DNA from: Terriglobia bacterium
Lineage (GTDB): Bacteria > Acidobacteriota > Terriglobia > UBA7540
Direction: 5' to 3'
Length of the DNA stretch: 64,000 bases
NCBI GenBank assembly: GCA_035712365.1
Contig: DASTAW010000040.1
Location: 1 to 64,000 of the forward strand
The position numbers and the translations under genes are program-made. The notes under the pieces are model-generated. The model did no database searches. It worked only from the letters and a program-made list of their open reading frames with translations, and was not told where the DNA came from. Below, one piece after another: positions 26,525-35,914 of this stretch; position 1 is the first letter of the stretch, and each line of letters starts with the position of its first letter.

Positions 26525-28057
26525 TTACACTTTTGCGGCTTGGAGCTCTGCCTTGAACTTCTGCTTGTACTCGTCCAGCATGCCCTTGATTTCCGCACGC
26601 AGGGAATCGTCGATCTGTTTCTTTTCGAGAATCTTCCTTCCAATTTGCGGGGCGGAAGAATCCATGAACTGGTAGAGTCCGGCTTCAAAGGCCCGGCATT
26701 CTTCCACTTCCAGGTCATCAAGAAAACCCAGCGTGCCGGCAAGTACAATGAGGATCTGCTTCTCGACCGCTAAAGGCTGGTACTGATCCTGTTTGAGGAC
26801 CTCGGTCAGACGCTGGCCGCGGCGGAGTTGCGCCTGGGACGCCCGATCGAGATCACTGGCGAACTGCGCAAAAGCCGCCAAAGCCCGGTATTGCGCGAGG
26901 TCAAGCCTCAACGTTCCGGCCACCTGCTTCATGGCCTTGATCTGCGCATTGCCGCCCACGCGGGAGACCGATAGTCCCACGTTGATGGCGGGACGAATGC
27001 CGCTGTTGAACAGGTCCGTTTCAAGATAGATCTGGCCGTCCGTGATCGAGATGACGTTGGTCGGAATGTAAGCCGAAATGTCGCCCGCCTGCGTTTCAAT
27101 AATCGGCAAGGCGGTGAGAGAGCCGCCACCCAGCTTCTGGTTCAATTTGGCGGCCCGCTCGAGAAGCCGCGAATGGAGGTAAAAAACGTCGCCGGGATAG
27201 GCCTCGCGGCCTGGAGGACGGCGCAGCAACAGCGAAATTTCACGATAGGCCACGGCGTGCTTGGAAAGGTCGTCGTAGATCAGCAGCGCGTGACGGCCTC
27301 GGTCGCGGAAATATTCGCCGATGGCGCAGCCGGAGTACGGGGCAAGGTATTGCATGGGCGCCGGGTCGGTGGAACTTGCCTCAACCACAATCGAGTATTT
27401 CATGGCGTCGTACTGCTCAAGGGTCTTCATCACCTGGGCAATCGTCGAGCGTTTCTGCCCGATCGCAACGTAGATGCAGATAACGTCCCCGCCGCGCTGA
27501 TTGAGTATCGTATCGATCGCAACAGCCGTCTTGCCGGTCTGCCGGTCGCCGATGATCAATTCGCGCTGCCCGCGGCCGATGGGGATCATCGTATCGATGC
27601 CCTTTAAACCCGTCTGCAGAGGCTCCCGGACTGGCTGGCGGTCAACCACGCCCGGCGCGAGTGTCTCCAGAGGATTGAATTCCGTCGTGGCAACTGGGCC
27701 TTTGCCGTCGGTGGGCTGCCCGAGAGCGTTGACAACGCGGCCTATGAGCGCCTCGCCCACGGGCACCGACATGATGCGCTTGGTCCGCTTCACAACATCG
27801 CCTTCTTCGATTTTGGTGTAATCCCCCAGCAACACTGCGCTAACCTGATCTTCTTCCAGGTTCAGGGCAAGGCCCGAAACGCCGTGAGGAAGTTCAAGCA
27901 GTTCGGTGGCCATGACGTTTTCAAGCCCGTGGATGCGCGCCACGCCGTCGCCTACGGACATCACGGTGCCCACTTCACTAACGCTCACCGTGCGGTCAAA
28001 ATTTTCGATCTGTTCGCGGATAATGTCTGTAATTTCGTTTGGTCTAATTTTTGCCAT
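26525..28057 (-). CDS. atpA: ATP synthase alpha subunit
   Basis: 510 residues; regulatory, non-catalytic nucleotide site of F1. Starts [20 protein letters not shown]. Walker [36 protein letters not shown]; the [20 protein letters not shown] signature. C-terminal helical domain complete. 25 bp after atpH. Confidence 0.98.
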   Translation of the reverse strand: MAKIRPNEITDIIREQIENFDRTVSVSEVGTVMSVGDGVARIHGLENVMATELLELPHGVSGLALNLEEDQVSAVLLGDYTKIEEGDVVKRTKRIMSVPVGEALIGRVVNALGQPTDGKGPVATTEFNPLETLAPGVVDRQPVREPLQTGLKGIDTMIPIGRGQRELIIGDRQTGKTAVAIDTILNQRGGDVICIYVAIGQKRSTIAQVMKTLEQYDAMKYSIVVEASSTDPAPMQYLAPYSGCAIGEYFRDRGRHALLIYDDLSKHAVAYREISLLLRRPPGREAYPGDVFYLHSRLLERAAKLNQKLGGGSLTALPIIETQAGDISAYIPTNVISITDGQIYLETDLFNSGIRPAINVGLSVSRVGGNAQIKAMKQVAGTLRLDLAQYRALAAFAQFASDLDRASQAQLRRGQRLTEVLKQDQYQPLAVEKQILIVLAGTLGFLDDLEVEECRAFEAGLYQFMDSSAPQIGRKILEKKQIDDSLRAEIKGMLDEYKQKFKAELQAAKV

Positions 28058-28082
28058 GTTTTTATGCTTTTGCTTGCCTGAA

Positions 28083-28622
28083 TTAAGCGGACATCAACTG
28101 CTCGCCAAGACGCTCGAGGTAACCCTGGACGGAACCGTCATAAATCTTGCTGCCGACGCGGGCCTGAATGCCGCCCAGCAGTTTCTCCTCGCGCCGGAAC
28201 TTCATTTCCACGCTCTTGCCGGTCAACTCGGCAAATTTCTCCCGAAGCGCCTCCTTCTCCTCAGGCGTCAGGTCCTGGGCATACAAAACCTGCACCTCTA
28301 CAATTCCGAGCCGGTCATTCGCAACCTTCCGGAAAGCCTTCAAAACCTCTTCCAGCAGTGGCATCCGGTAGTTGACCAGCAGGACCCGCAGGAAGTTTCC
28401 CGCCGTTACCGAAAGACCAAGCTTTTGGATCAGAGTATCCAGGACGCTTAGCTTCTGATCAACCGGAATCGTGGGGCTGGCCAGGGCCTCCCGCAGTTCC
28501 TCGCTCTCCCGCCAGACGCCGGCAAAATCCTCCAACTCGTTCTGCATCGCCCCAAAGTCGCCCCGCGGGCCCAGGGCGTCGGCTAACGCTCGCGCATACC
28601 GGCTGGCAACCGCCATGGACAT
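28083..28622 (-). CDS. atpH: ATP synthase delta subunit
   Basis: 179 residues, peripheral-stalk cap of F1 (OSCP type). [17 protein letters not shown] at the N-terminus, [20 protein letters not shown] in the middle and the C-terminal [20 protein letters not shown]. Located 63 bp after atpF, in the usual place before atpA. Confidence 0.95.
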   Translation of the reverse strand: MSMAVASRYARALADALGPRGDFGAMQNELEDFAGVWRESEELREALASPTIPVDQKLSVLDTLIQKLGLSVTAGNFLRVLLVNYRMPLLEEVLKAFRKVANDRLGIVEVQVLYAQDLTPEEKEALREKFAELTGKSVEMKFRREEKLLGGIQARVGSKIYDGSVQGYLERLGEQLMSA

Positions 28623-28685
28623 GATTGTGTACCCTTCCGTTTCGGACCGCTCGGAGAAGCTCGCACCTTGAGGCCGCTCCGCCGC

Positions 28686-29288
28686 CTAATTACTTTTCGC
28701 CTTTGAGCCCAAATCAGTAAGGAAAAGATCGAGCAGTTTCTTGCGGCTTTCTTCATCCATTCGCTGCTGGATCTTGCCGCGCGCCTGTTCTAGCGCCTGC
28801 TTCACGGCGTAGTCTTTCAGTTCCAGTTTGGCCGAATTGGTTGCGGCAAGGATCCTGGTCCTGGCAAACTCTTCAATTCTGTGTGCCTCCTCGTCCGCGG
28901 CCTGCCGCATCCTTTCCTGCTCACCCGCAATCTCAGCCTCCGCCTGGTCCTTTAGCGCCCGTACTTCAACCTGCAGCCCAGCCAGTTTCTTCTCTGCTTC
29001 AGCAAGCCTGGCCTGCGATCGTTCAAGGGCCTGGCGGCCTTCTTCAAGGCTTCTGCGAATGGTATCTGAACGCTCGCCGAAAAACCTTCTGCCCCTTTTT
29101 CGGTACAGATAGACCAGAAAGCCGGCAAGCAGAACAAAGTTGATGGCTTCAAAGAGCAGTTCATGACTCGTCGCGCCCTCTTCCGCCTGTTCGGCTGGAG
29201 GAGCGGCGGCCAGCAAGGGCGCCCGAAAGATGTGGAATGCGCAAAGGAGAAGCACGGCAAGAAGGCTTCCACGCAATATGCGGATCAT
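28686..29288 (-). CDS. atpF: ATP synthase b subunit with an extra N-terminal hydrophobic leader
   Basis: 200 residues, longer than the usual 155-165. A hydrophobic signal-like stretch (residues about 5-28) precedes a second one (INFVLLAGFLVYLYRKRGRR, about 50-70) that anchors the peripheral stalk; the rest is a long charged coiled coil (ARLAEAEKKLAGLQVEVRAL and beyond). The extra leader could be a cleaved signal or a second membrane segment. Overlaps the upstream b' gene by 4 bp. Confidence 0.9.
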   Translation of the reverse strand: MIRILRGSLLAVLLLCAFHIFRAPLLAAAPPAEQAEEGATSHELLFEAINFVLLAGFLVYLYRKRGRRFFGERSDTIRRSLEEGRQALERSQARLAEAEKKLAGLQVEVRALKDQAEAEIAGEQERMRQAADEEAHRIEEFARTRILAATNSAKLELKDYAVKQALEQARGKIQQRMDEESRKKLLDLFLTDLGSKAKSN

Positions 29289-29761
29289 GCCTGGGCGCCT
29301 CCCGGCCCGCTCCGCGACAGCCGGGGAGCAAACAGCGCATCAGTCACCTCGGCGGCCAGCGAATCCACGGCAGTCTGCAACTCGACCTTGGCCAGCGCCG
29401 CCTCTTTTTCCAGGCTGGCTTGAGCGTCGTTCACCATTGAGTCCGCGCGAGCTCGCGCATCATGGATGCGGCTATCACTCTGCTTCAATGCGTCCCGGCG
29501 GACCCCTTCCCTGTGCTGATAAATCTTCTGGCGGGCCTCCAGAACCGCTTTCTCGTACTCAGCAAATCTTCCATCCGCTCTGTCAGCCTGCTCCCGGGCC
29601 TCGGCAAGGGCCCCGCTGGTAGCTTTCGAACGCGCATCCAACGTCCGGGAAAGGGGCTTAAAGAACAGGCGGTTGAGAAACGCCACGAGAAAAAGGATGA
29701 AGATTATCGTCGGAATCGACTGGACAAGAAGCTGTCCAAGCTGGCTCGCGATTTCACCCAT
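29285..29761 (-). CDS. atpF': ATP synthase b' subunit
   Basis: 158 residues. One N-terminal membrane helix (SIPTIIFILFLVAFLNRLFF), then a continuous coiled coil (EAREQADRADGRFAEYEKAV onward). First gene of the cluster. The typical atpB (a) and atpE (c) genes do not precede it. Two different b-type genes mean a heterodimeric b/b' stalk, as in cyanobacteria and some other phyla. No strong ribosome site precedes its ATG. Confidence 0.9.
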   Translation of the reverse strand: MGEIASQLGQLLVQSIPTIIFILFLVAFLNRLFFKPLSRTLDARSKATSGALAEAREQADRADGRFAEYEKAVLEARQKIYQHREGVRRDALKQSDSRIHDARARADSMVNDAQASLEKEAALAKVELQTAVDSLAAEVTDALFAPRLSRSGPGGAQA

Positions 29762-29813
29762 AAATGTCAGTCAGTGCTACGGATTGGAATATTTGTGAAC
29801 ACAAAAGACTAGA

Positions 29814-29843
29814 AATTTAGCATGCCGCTCTCGCGCGTGTCAA
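29814..29843 (-). promoter_or_regulatory. Promoter of the atp cluster
   Basis: On the minus strand, TTGACA (29843-29838), 18-base spacer, TAAATT (29819-29814). It lies about 50 bp upstream of the b' gene and supports b' as the true first gene of the transcript. Confidence 0.55.
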
Positions 29844-29868
29844 GAAAAGCAGACACCAAAATATCGGC

Positions 29869-31251
29869 TTATTCGTACCGGACAAAACCGGGATTTAACA
29901 CCCCTTGCGGATCAAATTTCTTCTTCATGTGCAGCACGTCAGTCCACTTGTCACCGTAGTGTGCCTTCCATTGAGCAGCATCGAAGGCGATCCACCCTGA
30001 AAGGTACCGCTTCCCACCCATCATGCTGGCCGCCTGGCTAGCCATGTTCAGGCGCGGAAGTACTTCCTCAACAAAGCGTGGAGGGACCGCAGGAAGAATG
30101 CCAAACCCCATCACGTACTCGCTCGACGGGTGCATGAACAGAGGAACTGATGAAGAATTCCCGCGGCCCGGCCACAGCAAGATGTGGCCGCCGGCAACCG
30201 CTTGCGGCGGCAGGTTCTGGAGGACCTGGCCAATATAAAGCGGGGTGGTCTGCCAGGTAAGAACGCATTCCATCCAGGGATGGGCATACTCCCAGAAACC
30301 GGCCCGCCTCCAGATGGCGAACAGGGCGTCGAGCCGCGCGTAAAAATCCACCAGGTTTCCCTCTTCGGTATGGACGTGCTTGTAAAACTTGAGGCCGGCC
30401 AGCTTTTCGTCGGTTGAATCGCTGGAACCGTCGCCAATCTCAATCGTGGCATGCAGCGGAAAGAACCACTCGGCGAAAGCCTGGCGCGTCCCTCCCACCT
30501 GCTTGAACCCCTGCGGACAGGGTGTACACCAGGATTCCAGGAAGTCGAACCTTTCGTCGGTCATCAAGCCTTCCAGGTCCTTCAACAGGACTGCCATGTC
30601 GTCATAAAGCAGGTAATATGAGCGGAAGCGTGGCAGGCTCGGACGGACCTTAAGGGTGGCGCTTGTCATGACGCCAAACTGGCCCATCCCCGCCCGAACG
30701 GCGTCGAAAAGGTCCTGGTTTTGCTGGGCGGAACAACGAACGATTTCTCCCTCTCCCGTAACCACTTCAAGCTCGAGGCAATTATCGGCCTGGGTTCCGT
30801 GCCGCCAGGATGCAACGCCCAAACCTCCGGTGGATAGCGTCCCGCCGATGGTCACGTCCAGATTGTTGGTCAGCACGGGAGGCGACAACTGCTGGGGAGC
30901 GAGATGATACACCAGGTCACGCCACTTTAGCCCTGTCTGGCAGTTGACGGTTCCCTTCTCGGGATTGACCTCCGCAATTTCGTTCAGCGAGGACATGTCC
31001 AATACGATTTGCTCGGAAAGCGATTGCCCGGTTTGCGAATGGCCGCCGCCGCGCGTGGAAACCGAAAGCCCATTGCTGGCCGCAAACTTAATGACGTTGG
31101 CAACATCCTGGCTTGAGGCCGGCCGGATCACCGCGGCTGGTTTCCGCACAATGATGCGCCCGAAATCGGTGGATACGGCTTCGCGCGACGCGTCATCGAG
31201 GAGCACCTGTCCGCTGACCTCGCGGGAAAGTTCGGCGGTCCAGTTCATCAC
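29869..31251 (-). CDS. FAD-linked oxidase, cytokinin-dehydrogenase/berberine-bridge type
   Basis: 460 residues. The FAD-binding domain of the VAO/PCMH fold: RPASSQDVANVIKFAASNGL, RGGGHSQTGQ (His likely bonded to the flavin), then VLTNNLDVTIGGTLSTGGLG and GEGEIVRCS. The C-terminal part (LPRLNMASQAASMMGGKRYL, then FDPQGVLNPGFVRYE) matches the cytokinin dehydrogenase-like arm. Oxidises an unknown alcohol, amine or sugar with O2 or a quinone. No signal peptide. Divergent from lpdA. Confidence 0.88.
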   Translation of the reverse strand: MMNWTAELSREVSGQVLLDDASREAVSTDFGRIIVRKPAAVIRPASSQDVANVIKFAASNGLSVSTRGGGHSQTGQSLSEQIVLDMSSLNEIAEVNPEKGTVNCQTGLKWRDLVYHLAPQQLSPPVLTNNLDVTIGGTLSTGGLGVASWRHGTQADNCLELEVVTGEGEIVRCSAQQNQDLFDAVRAGMGQFGVMTSATLKVRPSLPRFRSYYLLYDDMAVLLKDLEGLMTDERFDFLESWCTPCPQGFKQVGGTRQAFAEWFFPLHATIEIGDGSSDSTDEKLAGLKFYKHVHTEEGNLVDFYARLDALFAIWRRAGFWEYAHPWMECVLTWQTTPLYIGQVLQNLPPQAVAGGHILLWPGRGNSSSVPLFMHPSSEYVMGFGILPAVPPRFVEEVLPRLNMASQAASMMGGKRYLSGWIAFDAAQWKAHYGDKWTDVLHMKKKFDPQGVLNPGFVRYE

Positions 31252-31545
31252 TCAGCCTCCTGAAGTAATTTCAAAGATTTTTATGCCTTGACAGTACAGC
31301 CTGATTCTTGAACCTATCACAGTGTGCACAGAAGCCACAATCCCGCGGCGCCGGCCCCGAACAAGCCTGCATGCCCGGCCGATTCATTGCGGCAAATAAA
31401 TCCTCCTTAGACCATGCGCCGCGATCGTTTCGGCGTGGCCCGGACCCACGCCACGCTATGGTAAAGTAAATCTTGGACGGTAAAATCCTGTCATGATTTC
31501 CGATTTTCAAGTGGACAAGAGAGGGAGATGAAGCGGAGCGTAAAC

Positions 31546-31574
31546 TTGTCTGCCTGTCCAGCATCATGTAAGAT
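31546..31574 (+). promoter_or_regulatory. Candidate promoter of the lpdA operon
   Basis: TTGTCT (31546-31551), 17-base spacer, TAAGAT (31569-31574), about 60 bp before the TTG start of lpdA. It is the best match in the 383-bp divergent gap 31252-31634, which otherwise shows no gene. Confidence 0.4.
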
Positions 31575-31634
31575 TTTCCCTTGTAATTTTTGTGAAGTGG
31601 GACTGAAAGATAAAGACCTTGGGGAGGTGCGAAT

Positions 31635-33044
31635 TTGGCAGAAGCGCCGAATTACGATGTTGCAGTGATTGGAAGCGGACCGGGCGGATATGTGGCCGGC
31701 ATTCGGTCCGGTCAATTGGGCTTGAAAACGGTCCTGATCGAAAGAGACAATAAATTCGGCGGAACATGCCTGCACGTCGGGTGCATCCCCACCAAGGACC
31801 TGCTGCTTAACGCTGAGGTTTATGATTACTTCAAACACGCGCAGGAATTCGGCATTGAATGCAAGGAATTCTCTGTCGACTGGGCAGCCGTCCAGGCGCG
31901 CCAGAACAAGGTGGTCACGAAGCTGGCCAAGGGCGTGGAATTCCTGCTGAAGAAAAACAAGGTTGAAATGGTGCAGGGCTTCGCGCAATTATCAGGGCCG
32001 GGCCGCGTCACCGTAACGGATGCAAACAAGAAGGCCCGCGAGATCCGGGCGAAGAATATTATCCTGGCTACGGGTTCCGAGGCCAAAATGCTTCCCGGCC
32101 TTGAACCGGACGCCAAAACAATCCTGACCAACAAGGAAATTTTGAGCCTGAAGAAGCTCCCCAAGTCGATGGTCATCATCGGTTCGGGTGCGGTGGGAGT
32201 CGAATTTGGATCCATCTTCAAGCGGTTTGGAACCGACGTTACCATCATCGAGATGCTGCCGCGCATTGTTCCTCTCGAAGACGAAGAGGTCTCGGCAACC
32301 CTTGAGAAATCTTTCAAGAAACAGGGCATTGTGGTTCACACCCAGGCGAAGGTGGAGAAAGTTTCAAAAACAGCGCAAGGCGTTGCGATTGATTTTACCG
32401 ACGCCCAGGGCAAAGCCCAAAAGCTTGAGGCAGAGACGTGCCTGGTGGCCGTGGGCCGTTCGCCAAACACCCAGGGGATTGGCATCGAAAAGACGCGCAT
32501 CAGGCTGGAGCGCGGGTTCGTTAAGGTCGATCCCTACATGCGAACGGATGAGCCCGGGGTTTATGCGATTGGAGATATTGTCGCCGGAAGTCCCCTGTTG
32601 GCCCACGTGGGGTCGATGGAAGGAATTGTAGCTGTGACCCATGCCGCGGGAAAACCCGTCGAGCCCATCAACTATCATCAGATTCCGAATTGCACATATT
32701 GCGAGCCGGAAATCGCCAGCACGGGACTCACTGAACGCCAGGCCCGCGATGCCGGCTACAACGTAAAGGTGGGAAAGTTTCCCTTTGTGGGAAACAGCAA
32801 GGCCACTATTCTAGGCATGCTGGAAGGCTTTATCAAAATCGTCAGCGACGAGCGTTACGGCGAAATCCTGGGTGTGCATATGATCGGGCCTCGCGTCACC
32901 GAAATGATCGCCGAGGCTGTGGTCGTGATGCGCCTGGAAGGGACGGTCGAGGATCTGGAGCGCACCATCCATCCCCATCCGACGCTCACGGAAGCAGTTC
33001 CTGAAGCCGCCCATGCGGTGCACGGGATGGCAATCCACATTTAG
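31635..33044 (+). CDS. lpdA: Dihydrolipoyl dehydrogenase (E3)
   Basis: Reoxidises dihydrolipoamide on the E2 subunit with NAD (EC 1.8.1.4). 469 residues. FAD loop VIGSGPGGYVAG; redox disulfide GGTCLHVGCIPTKD (Cys 45 and 50); NAD loop IIGSGAVGVEFG; catalytic His-Glu pair in HPHPTLTE. TTG start at 31635, set by GGGGAGG 8 bases upstream. First of five genes for a 2-oxoacid dehydrogenase. Confidence 0.97.
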   Translation: MAEAPNYDVAVIGSGPGGYVAGIRSGQLGLKTVLIERDNKFGGTCLHVGCIPTKDLLLNAEVYDYFKHAQEFGIECKEFSVDWAAVQARQNKVVTKLAKGVEFLLKKNKVEMVQGFAQLSGPGRVTVTDANKKAREIRAKNIILATGSEAKMLPGLEPDAKTILTNKEILSLKKLPKSMVIIGSGAVGVEFGSIFKRFGTDVTIIEMLPRIVPLEDEEVSATLEKSFKKQGIVVHTQAKVEKVSKTAQGVAIDFTDAQGKAQKLEAETCLVAVGRSPNTQGIGIEKTRIRLERGFVKVDPYMRTDEPGVYAIGDIVAGSPLLAHVGSMEGIVAVTHAAGKPVEPINYHQIPNCTYCEPEIASTGLTERQARDAGYNVKVGKFPFVGNSKATILGMLEGFIKIVSDERYGEILGVHMIGPRVTEMIAEAVVVMRLEGTVEDLERTIHPHPTLTEAVPEAAHAVHGMAIHI

Positions 33045-33073
33045 TTGGGGACCGTCATCTCGCCGGAAGGCAC

Positions 33074-33811
33074 ATGCGCACCGTTGCTCAGCCGGCGAGG
33101 CGATGCTCAACGCGCAACATGCTCTGCCAGGTCGAATTACCGGGAGTCGTCGATTACGAGGACGGCCTACTCCTCCAGCAGCAGCGAGTTAGTGCACGAA
33201 AGGCGGGCGATATTGCCGACACGCTCCTTCTGCTGCAACATCCTCCCGTTTACACGCTGGGGCGTAACACCGACCGCAAAAACATTCTCTTTTCTACAGA
33301 GCGCTTGCGCCATCTGGGCGCCGGGATATTTGAAACCGACCGGGGAGGCGATGTCACTTTCCACGGACCTGGCCAGCTTGTCGGCTACCCCATCCTTGAC
33401 CTCACCCGCCACAGGCGGGACCTTGCCTGGTACATGCATTCGCTCGAAGAAGTCTTTATTCGCGTGGCCGGAGAATTTGGAATAAAGGCCAGACGGATTG
33501 ACGGCGCCCGTGGAGTTTGGATTGGGAATGAAAAGCTGGTCGCAATGGGTGTTCACGTGTCGCGCTGGGTTACGTCCCACGGTTTTGCTTTCAATGTCAA
33601 CACGGACCTGCGGTTTTTCGACTGGATTGTGCCCTGCGGCCTCGAAGGCAAGGGAGTGACCTCGCTCCAGAAACTCCTGGGCGGACCCGTTTCCATGGAT
33701 GTTGTGATTGAAAATGTCATCCGGCAATTTGGCGAGGTTTTCAGATTTGAGATCCGGAGGCCCGAGCAGACGTCCATAACCGCACGGCCAGCAAGTCCGG
33801 TTCATCCGTAA
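33074..33811 (+). CDS. lipB: Octanoyl-[acyl carrier protein] transferase
   Basis: Moves octanoate from ACP to lipoyl domains (EC 2.3.1.181), the first step of lipoate attachment. 245 residues. RGGDVTFHGPGQLVGYPI signature; catalytic Lys 154 in GNEKLVAMGV and Cys 188 in IVPCGLEGKGVTSL. ATG 33074 has GGAAGG just upstream; the later ATG at 33119 has none. It lies between E3 and E1 of the complex it serves. lipA is not in the window. Confidence 0.95.
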   Translation: MRTVAQPARRCSTRNMLCQVELPGVVDYEDGLLLQQQRVSARKAGDIADTLLLLQHPPVYTLGRNTDRKNILFSTERLRHLGAGIFETDRGGDVTFHGPGQLVGYPILDLTRHRRDLAWYMHSLEEVFIRVAGEFGIKARRIDGARGVWIGNEKLVAMGVHVSRWVTSHGFAFNVNTDLRFFDWIVPCGLEGKGVTSLQKLLGGPVSMDVVIENVIRQFGEVFRFEIRRPEQTSITARPASPVHP

Positions 33812-33843
33812 GGCCAATCTATTGTTAGTCCCATTGGCGCGAT

Positions 33844-34881
33844 ATGGCCCAAGCCCCATCCACCAAGAGCCACACAAAGGCCCCCGTCCCTGGCGCGCAA
33901 ACGCTGGAGCGAATGCTCTACTATTTGAAGCTCACTCGCGAGGCCGAGGCGCGAATTGAACAGGTGCTTTACCGCCAGGGGAAAATTGTCGGTGGCGTCT
34001 ACGTCGGCCGGGGCCAGGAAGCGATTGGCGTCGGCTCGGCCATCCAGCTCTTCGACGGCGACGTTGTGTTGCCCAGCCACCGGGATTTCTCTTCGTTTCT
34101 CATCCGTGGTTTTTCACTCCGGGAAATTTTCTGCAACTGGATGGCGCGAAGCAACGGCCCTTGCCACGGACGGGACAATACTCTCCACATCGGTGACATG
34201 AGCCGAGGAGTTATTCCCATCATCTCGCACCTCGGTGATACTTGCCCGGTGGCTTGCGGTGTGGGCATGGTTTTGAAGTGGCGCAAAAGGGGGAATGTGG
34301 CGCTCGTCCACTTCGGCGAAGGAACCAGCAGCCGGGGCGATGTCCACGAGGCCATGAATATGGCCGCCGTCATGAAGCTTCCCATCATCTTCATCTGCAA
34401 CAACAATTCCTATGCGTATTCGACTCCGACCGAAAAACAGTATGCCGTTAAGGACCTTGCCGTGCGCGGAGCAGCTTACGGCATGCCGGGCGTCAAAGTG
34501 GACGGCAACGATGTGCTGGCGGTTTATTCCACGGTCGAGAAAGCCCTCCGGCGAGCTCGCTCGGGGGACGGCCCCAGCTTTATTGAATGCAAGACGTTCA
34601 GGATGACGGGCCATTCCGCCCATGACGCAGCGGAATACGTGCCCCGGGAGCTGTTCGCAAAATGGAAGAAAAAGGACCCCATTCTGCGACTGGAAAAACT
34701 TCTGTTGGCAAAAAAAGTCCTGAACAAAAAACAGGTCGACGATGTGGATGCAGACGTAAAAAAGCAGGTCGATGATGCTGTCGCCTTCGCTGAAGCCAGT
34801 CCCTTCCCGGAAGGCGCAGACACACTGGAAGGCGTCTACTGCGATGACGGTTGCTGGTGGAAAAACACGCCTGTTGAATAA
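33844..34881 (+). CDS. pdhA: 2-oxoacid dehydrogenase E1 component, alpha subunit
   Basis: 345 residues, thiamine-diphosphate enzyme that decarboxylates a 2-oxoacid. GRDNTLHIGD in the substrate region; the ThDP/metal loop is GEGTSSRGDVHEAMNMAAVM, then LPIIFICNNN. The GEG (not GDG) start and the GRxxxxH stretch recall branched-chain and acetoin E1 alpha subunits as much as pyruvate ones, so the substrate is not fixed. Co-operonic with E1 beta (12 bp gap). Confidence 0.93.
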   Translation: MAQAPSTKSHTKAPVPGAQTLERMLYYLKLTREAEARIEQVLYRQGKIVGGVYVGRGQEAIGVGSAIQLFDGDVVLPSHRDFSSFLIRGFSLREIFCNWMARSNGPCHGRDNTLHIGDMSRGVIPIISHLGDTCPVACGVGMVLKWRKRGNVALVHFGEGTSSRGDVHEAMNMAAVMKLPIIFICNNNSYAYSTPTEKQYAVKDLAVRGAAYGMPGVKVDGNDVLAVYSTVEKALRRARSGDGPSFIECKTFRMTGHSAHDAAEYVPRELFAKWKKKDPILRLEKLLLAKKVLNKKQVDDVDADVKKQVDDAVAFAEASPFPEGADTLEGVYCDDGCWWKNTPVE

Positions 34882-34893
34882 ATACACAAATCC

Positions 34894-35868
34894 ATGGCGC
34901 AGTTGACTTATCTTGAAGCAATTCGACAGGGCATCTGGGAAGAGATGGAGCGCGATCCCTCAGTATTCCTGCTGGGTGAGGATATTGGGGTCTACGGCGG
35001 GGCGTTCAAGGTGACGGCTGGAATGCTGGAACAGTTCGGCGAGGACCGCGTCGTCGACACGCCCATCTCTGAATCGGCCATCGTAGGCGCTGCCATTGGC
35101 GCGGCCCTGATGGGGATGCGTCCTGTGGCGGAGATGCAGTTTATGGATTTCATCTCCTGCGGGTTTGACCAGATTGTGAACATGGCGGCCAAGATCCACT
35201 ACCGGTGGGGAGCGGCCGTGCCGATGGTGATTCGAGGACCTGCGGGTGCCGGCGTACACGGTGGCCCATTCCACTCTCAGTCAAATGAAATGTGGTTCGT
35301 ACACGTACCGGGACTGAAAGTAGTGGCTCCCTCCACAGCATACGACGCCAAAGGTCTGATCAAGGCATCCATCCGCGACAATAATCCTGTCATCTTTTAC
35401 GAACACAAGTATCTTTACCGGCGGACCAAGGAGGATGTGCCCGCGCAGGATTTCGTGGTGCCCCTGGGTAAGGCGGCCGTTCGCAGAGAAGGCAGCGACA
35501 TTGCGCTCATCACTTACGGAGCCATGGTATGGACGGCGCTGGAGGCGGCGGAATCGCTTGCCAAGGAAGGTATCTCGCTTGAGGTCGTTGACCTCCGAAC
35601 GCTGTTGCCGTACGATGAGCAGTGCGTGCTGTCCAGTGTGCGCAAATGCAGCAAGGTGATTTTGCTGCATGAAGACACGCGGATTGGCGGTCTCGCAGGA
35701 GAGCTTGCAGCGGTGATCGCTGAGAAGGCCTTCGAGGATCTGGATGGCCCGATCGTGCGGGTTACAGCGCCGGATACGCCAGTTCCGTTTTCGCCGCCGC
35801 TCGAAGAGTTTTTCCTGCCCAACGTCCAGAAGATCGCAGATGCAGCGCGGCAGCTTGCAGCCTATTAA
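34894..35868 (+). CDS. pdhB: 2-oxoacid dehydrogenase E1 component, beta subunit
   Basis: 324 residues, partner of the alpha subunit. Typical MAQLTYLEAIRQGIWEEMER start, VFLLGEDIGVYGGAFKVTAG, DTPISESAIVGAAIGAAL, GAGVHGGPFHSQSNE, and the C-terminal LPNVQKIADAARQLAAY. Binds ThDP with alpha and supplies the lipoyl-transfer His. The E2 gene starts 46 bp further on. Confidence 0.95.
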   Translation: MAQLTYLEAIRQGIWEEMERDPSVFLLGEDIGVYGGAFKVTAGMLEQFGEDRVVDTPISESAIVGAAIGAALMGMRPVAEMQFMDFISCGFDQIVNMAAKIHYRWGAAVPMVIRGPAGAGVHGGPFHSQSNEMWFVHVPGLKVVAPSTAYDAKGLIKASIRDNNPVIFYEHKYLYRRTKEDVPAQDFVVPLGKAAVRREGSDIALITYGAMVWTALEAAESLAKEGISLEVVDLRTLLPYDEQCVLSSVRKCSKVILLHEDTRIGGLAGELAAVIAEKAFEDLDGPIVRVTAPDTPVPFSPPLEEFFLPNVQKIADAARQLAAY

Positions 35869-35914
35869 AGCGATCGAGCAGCTGCGTAAACGTAATTTTG
35901 CCGCGGGGACCGTG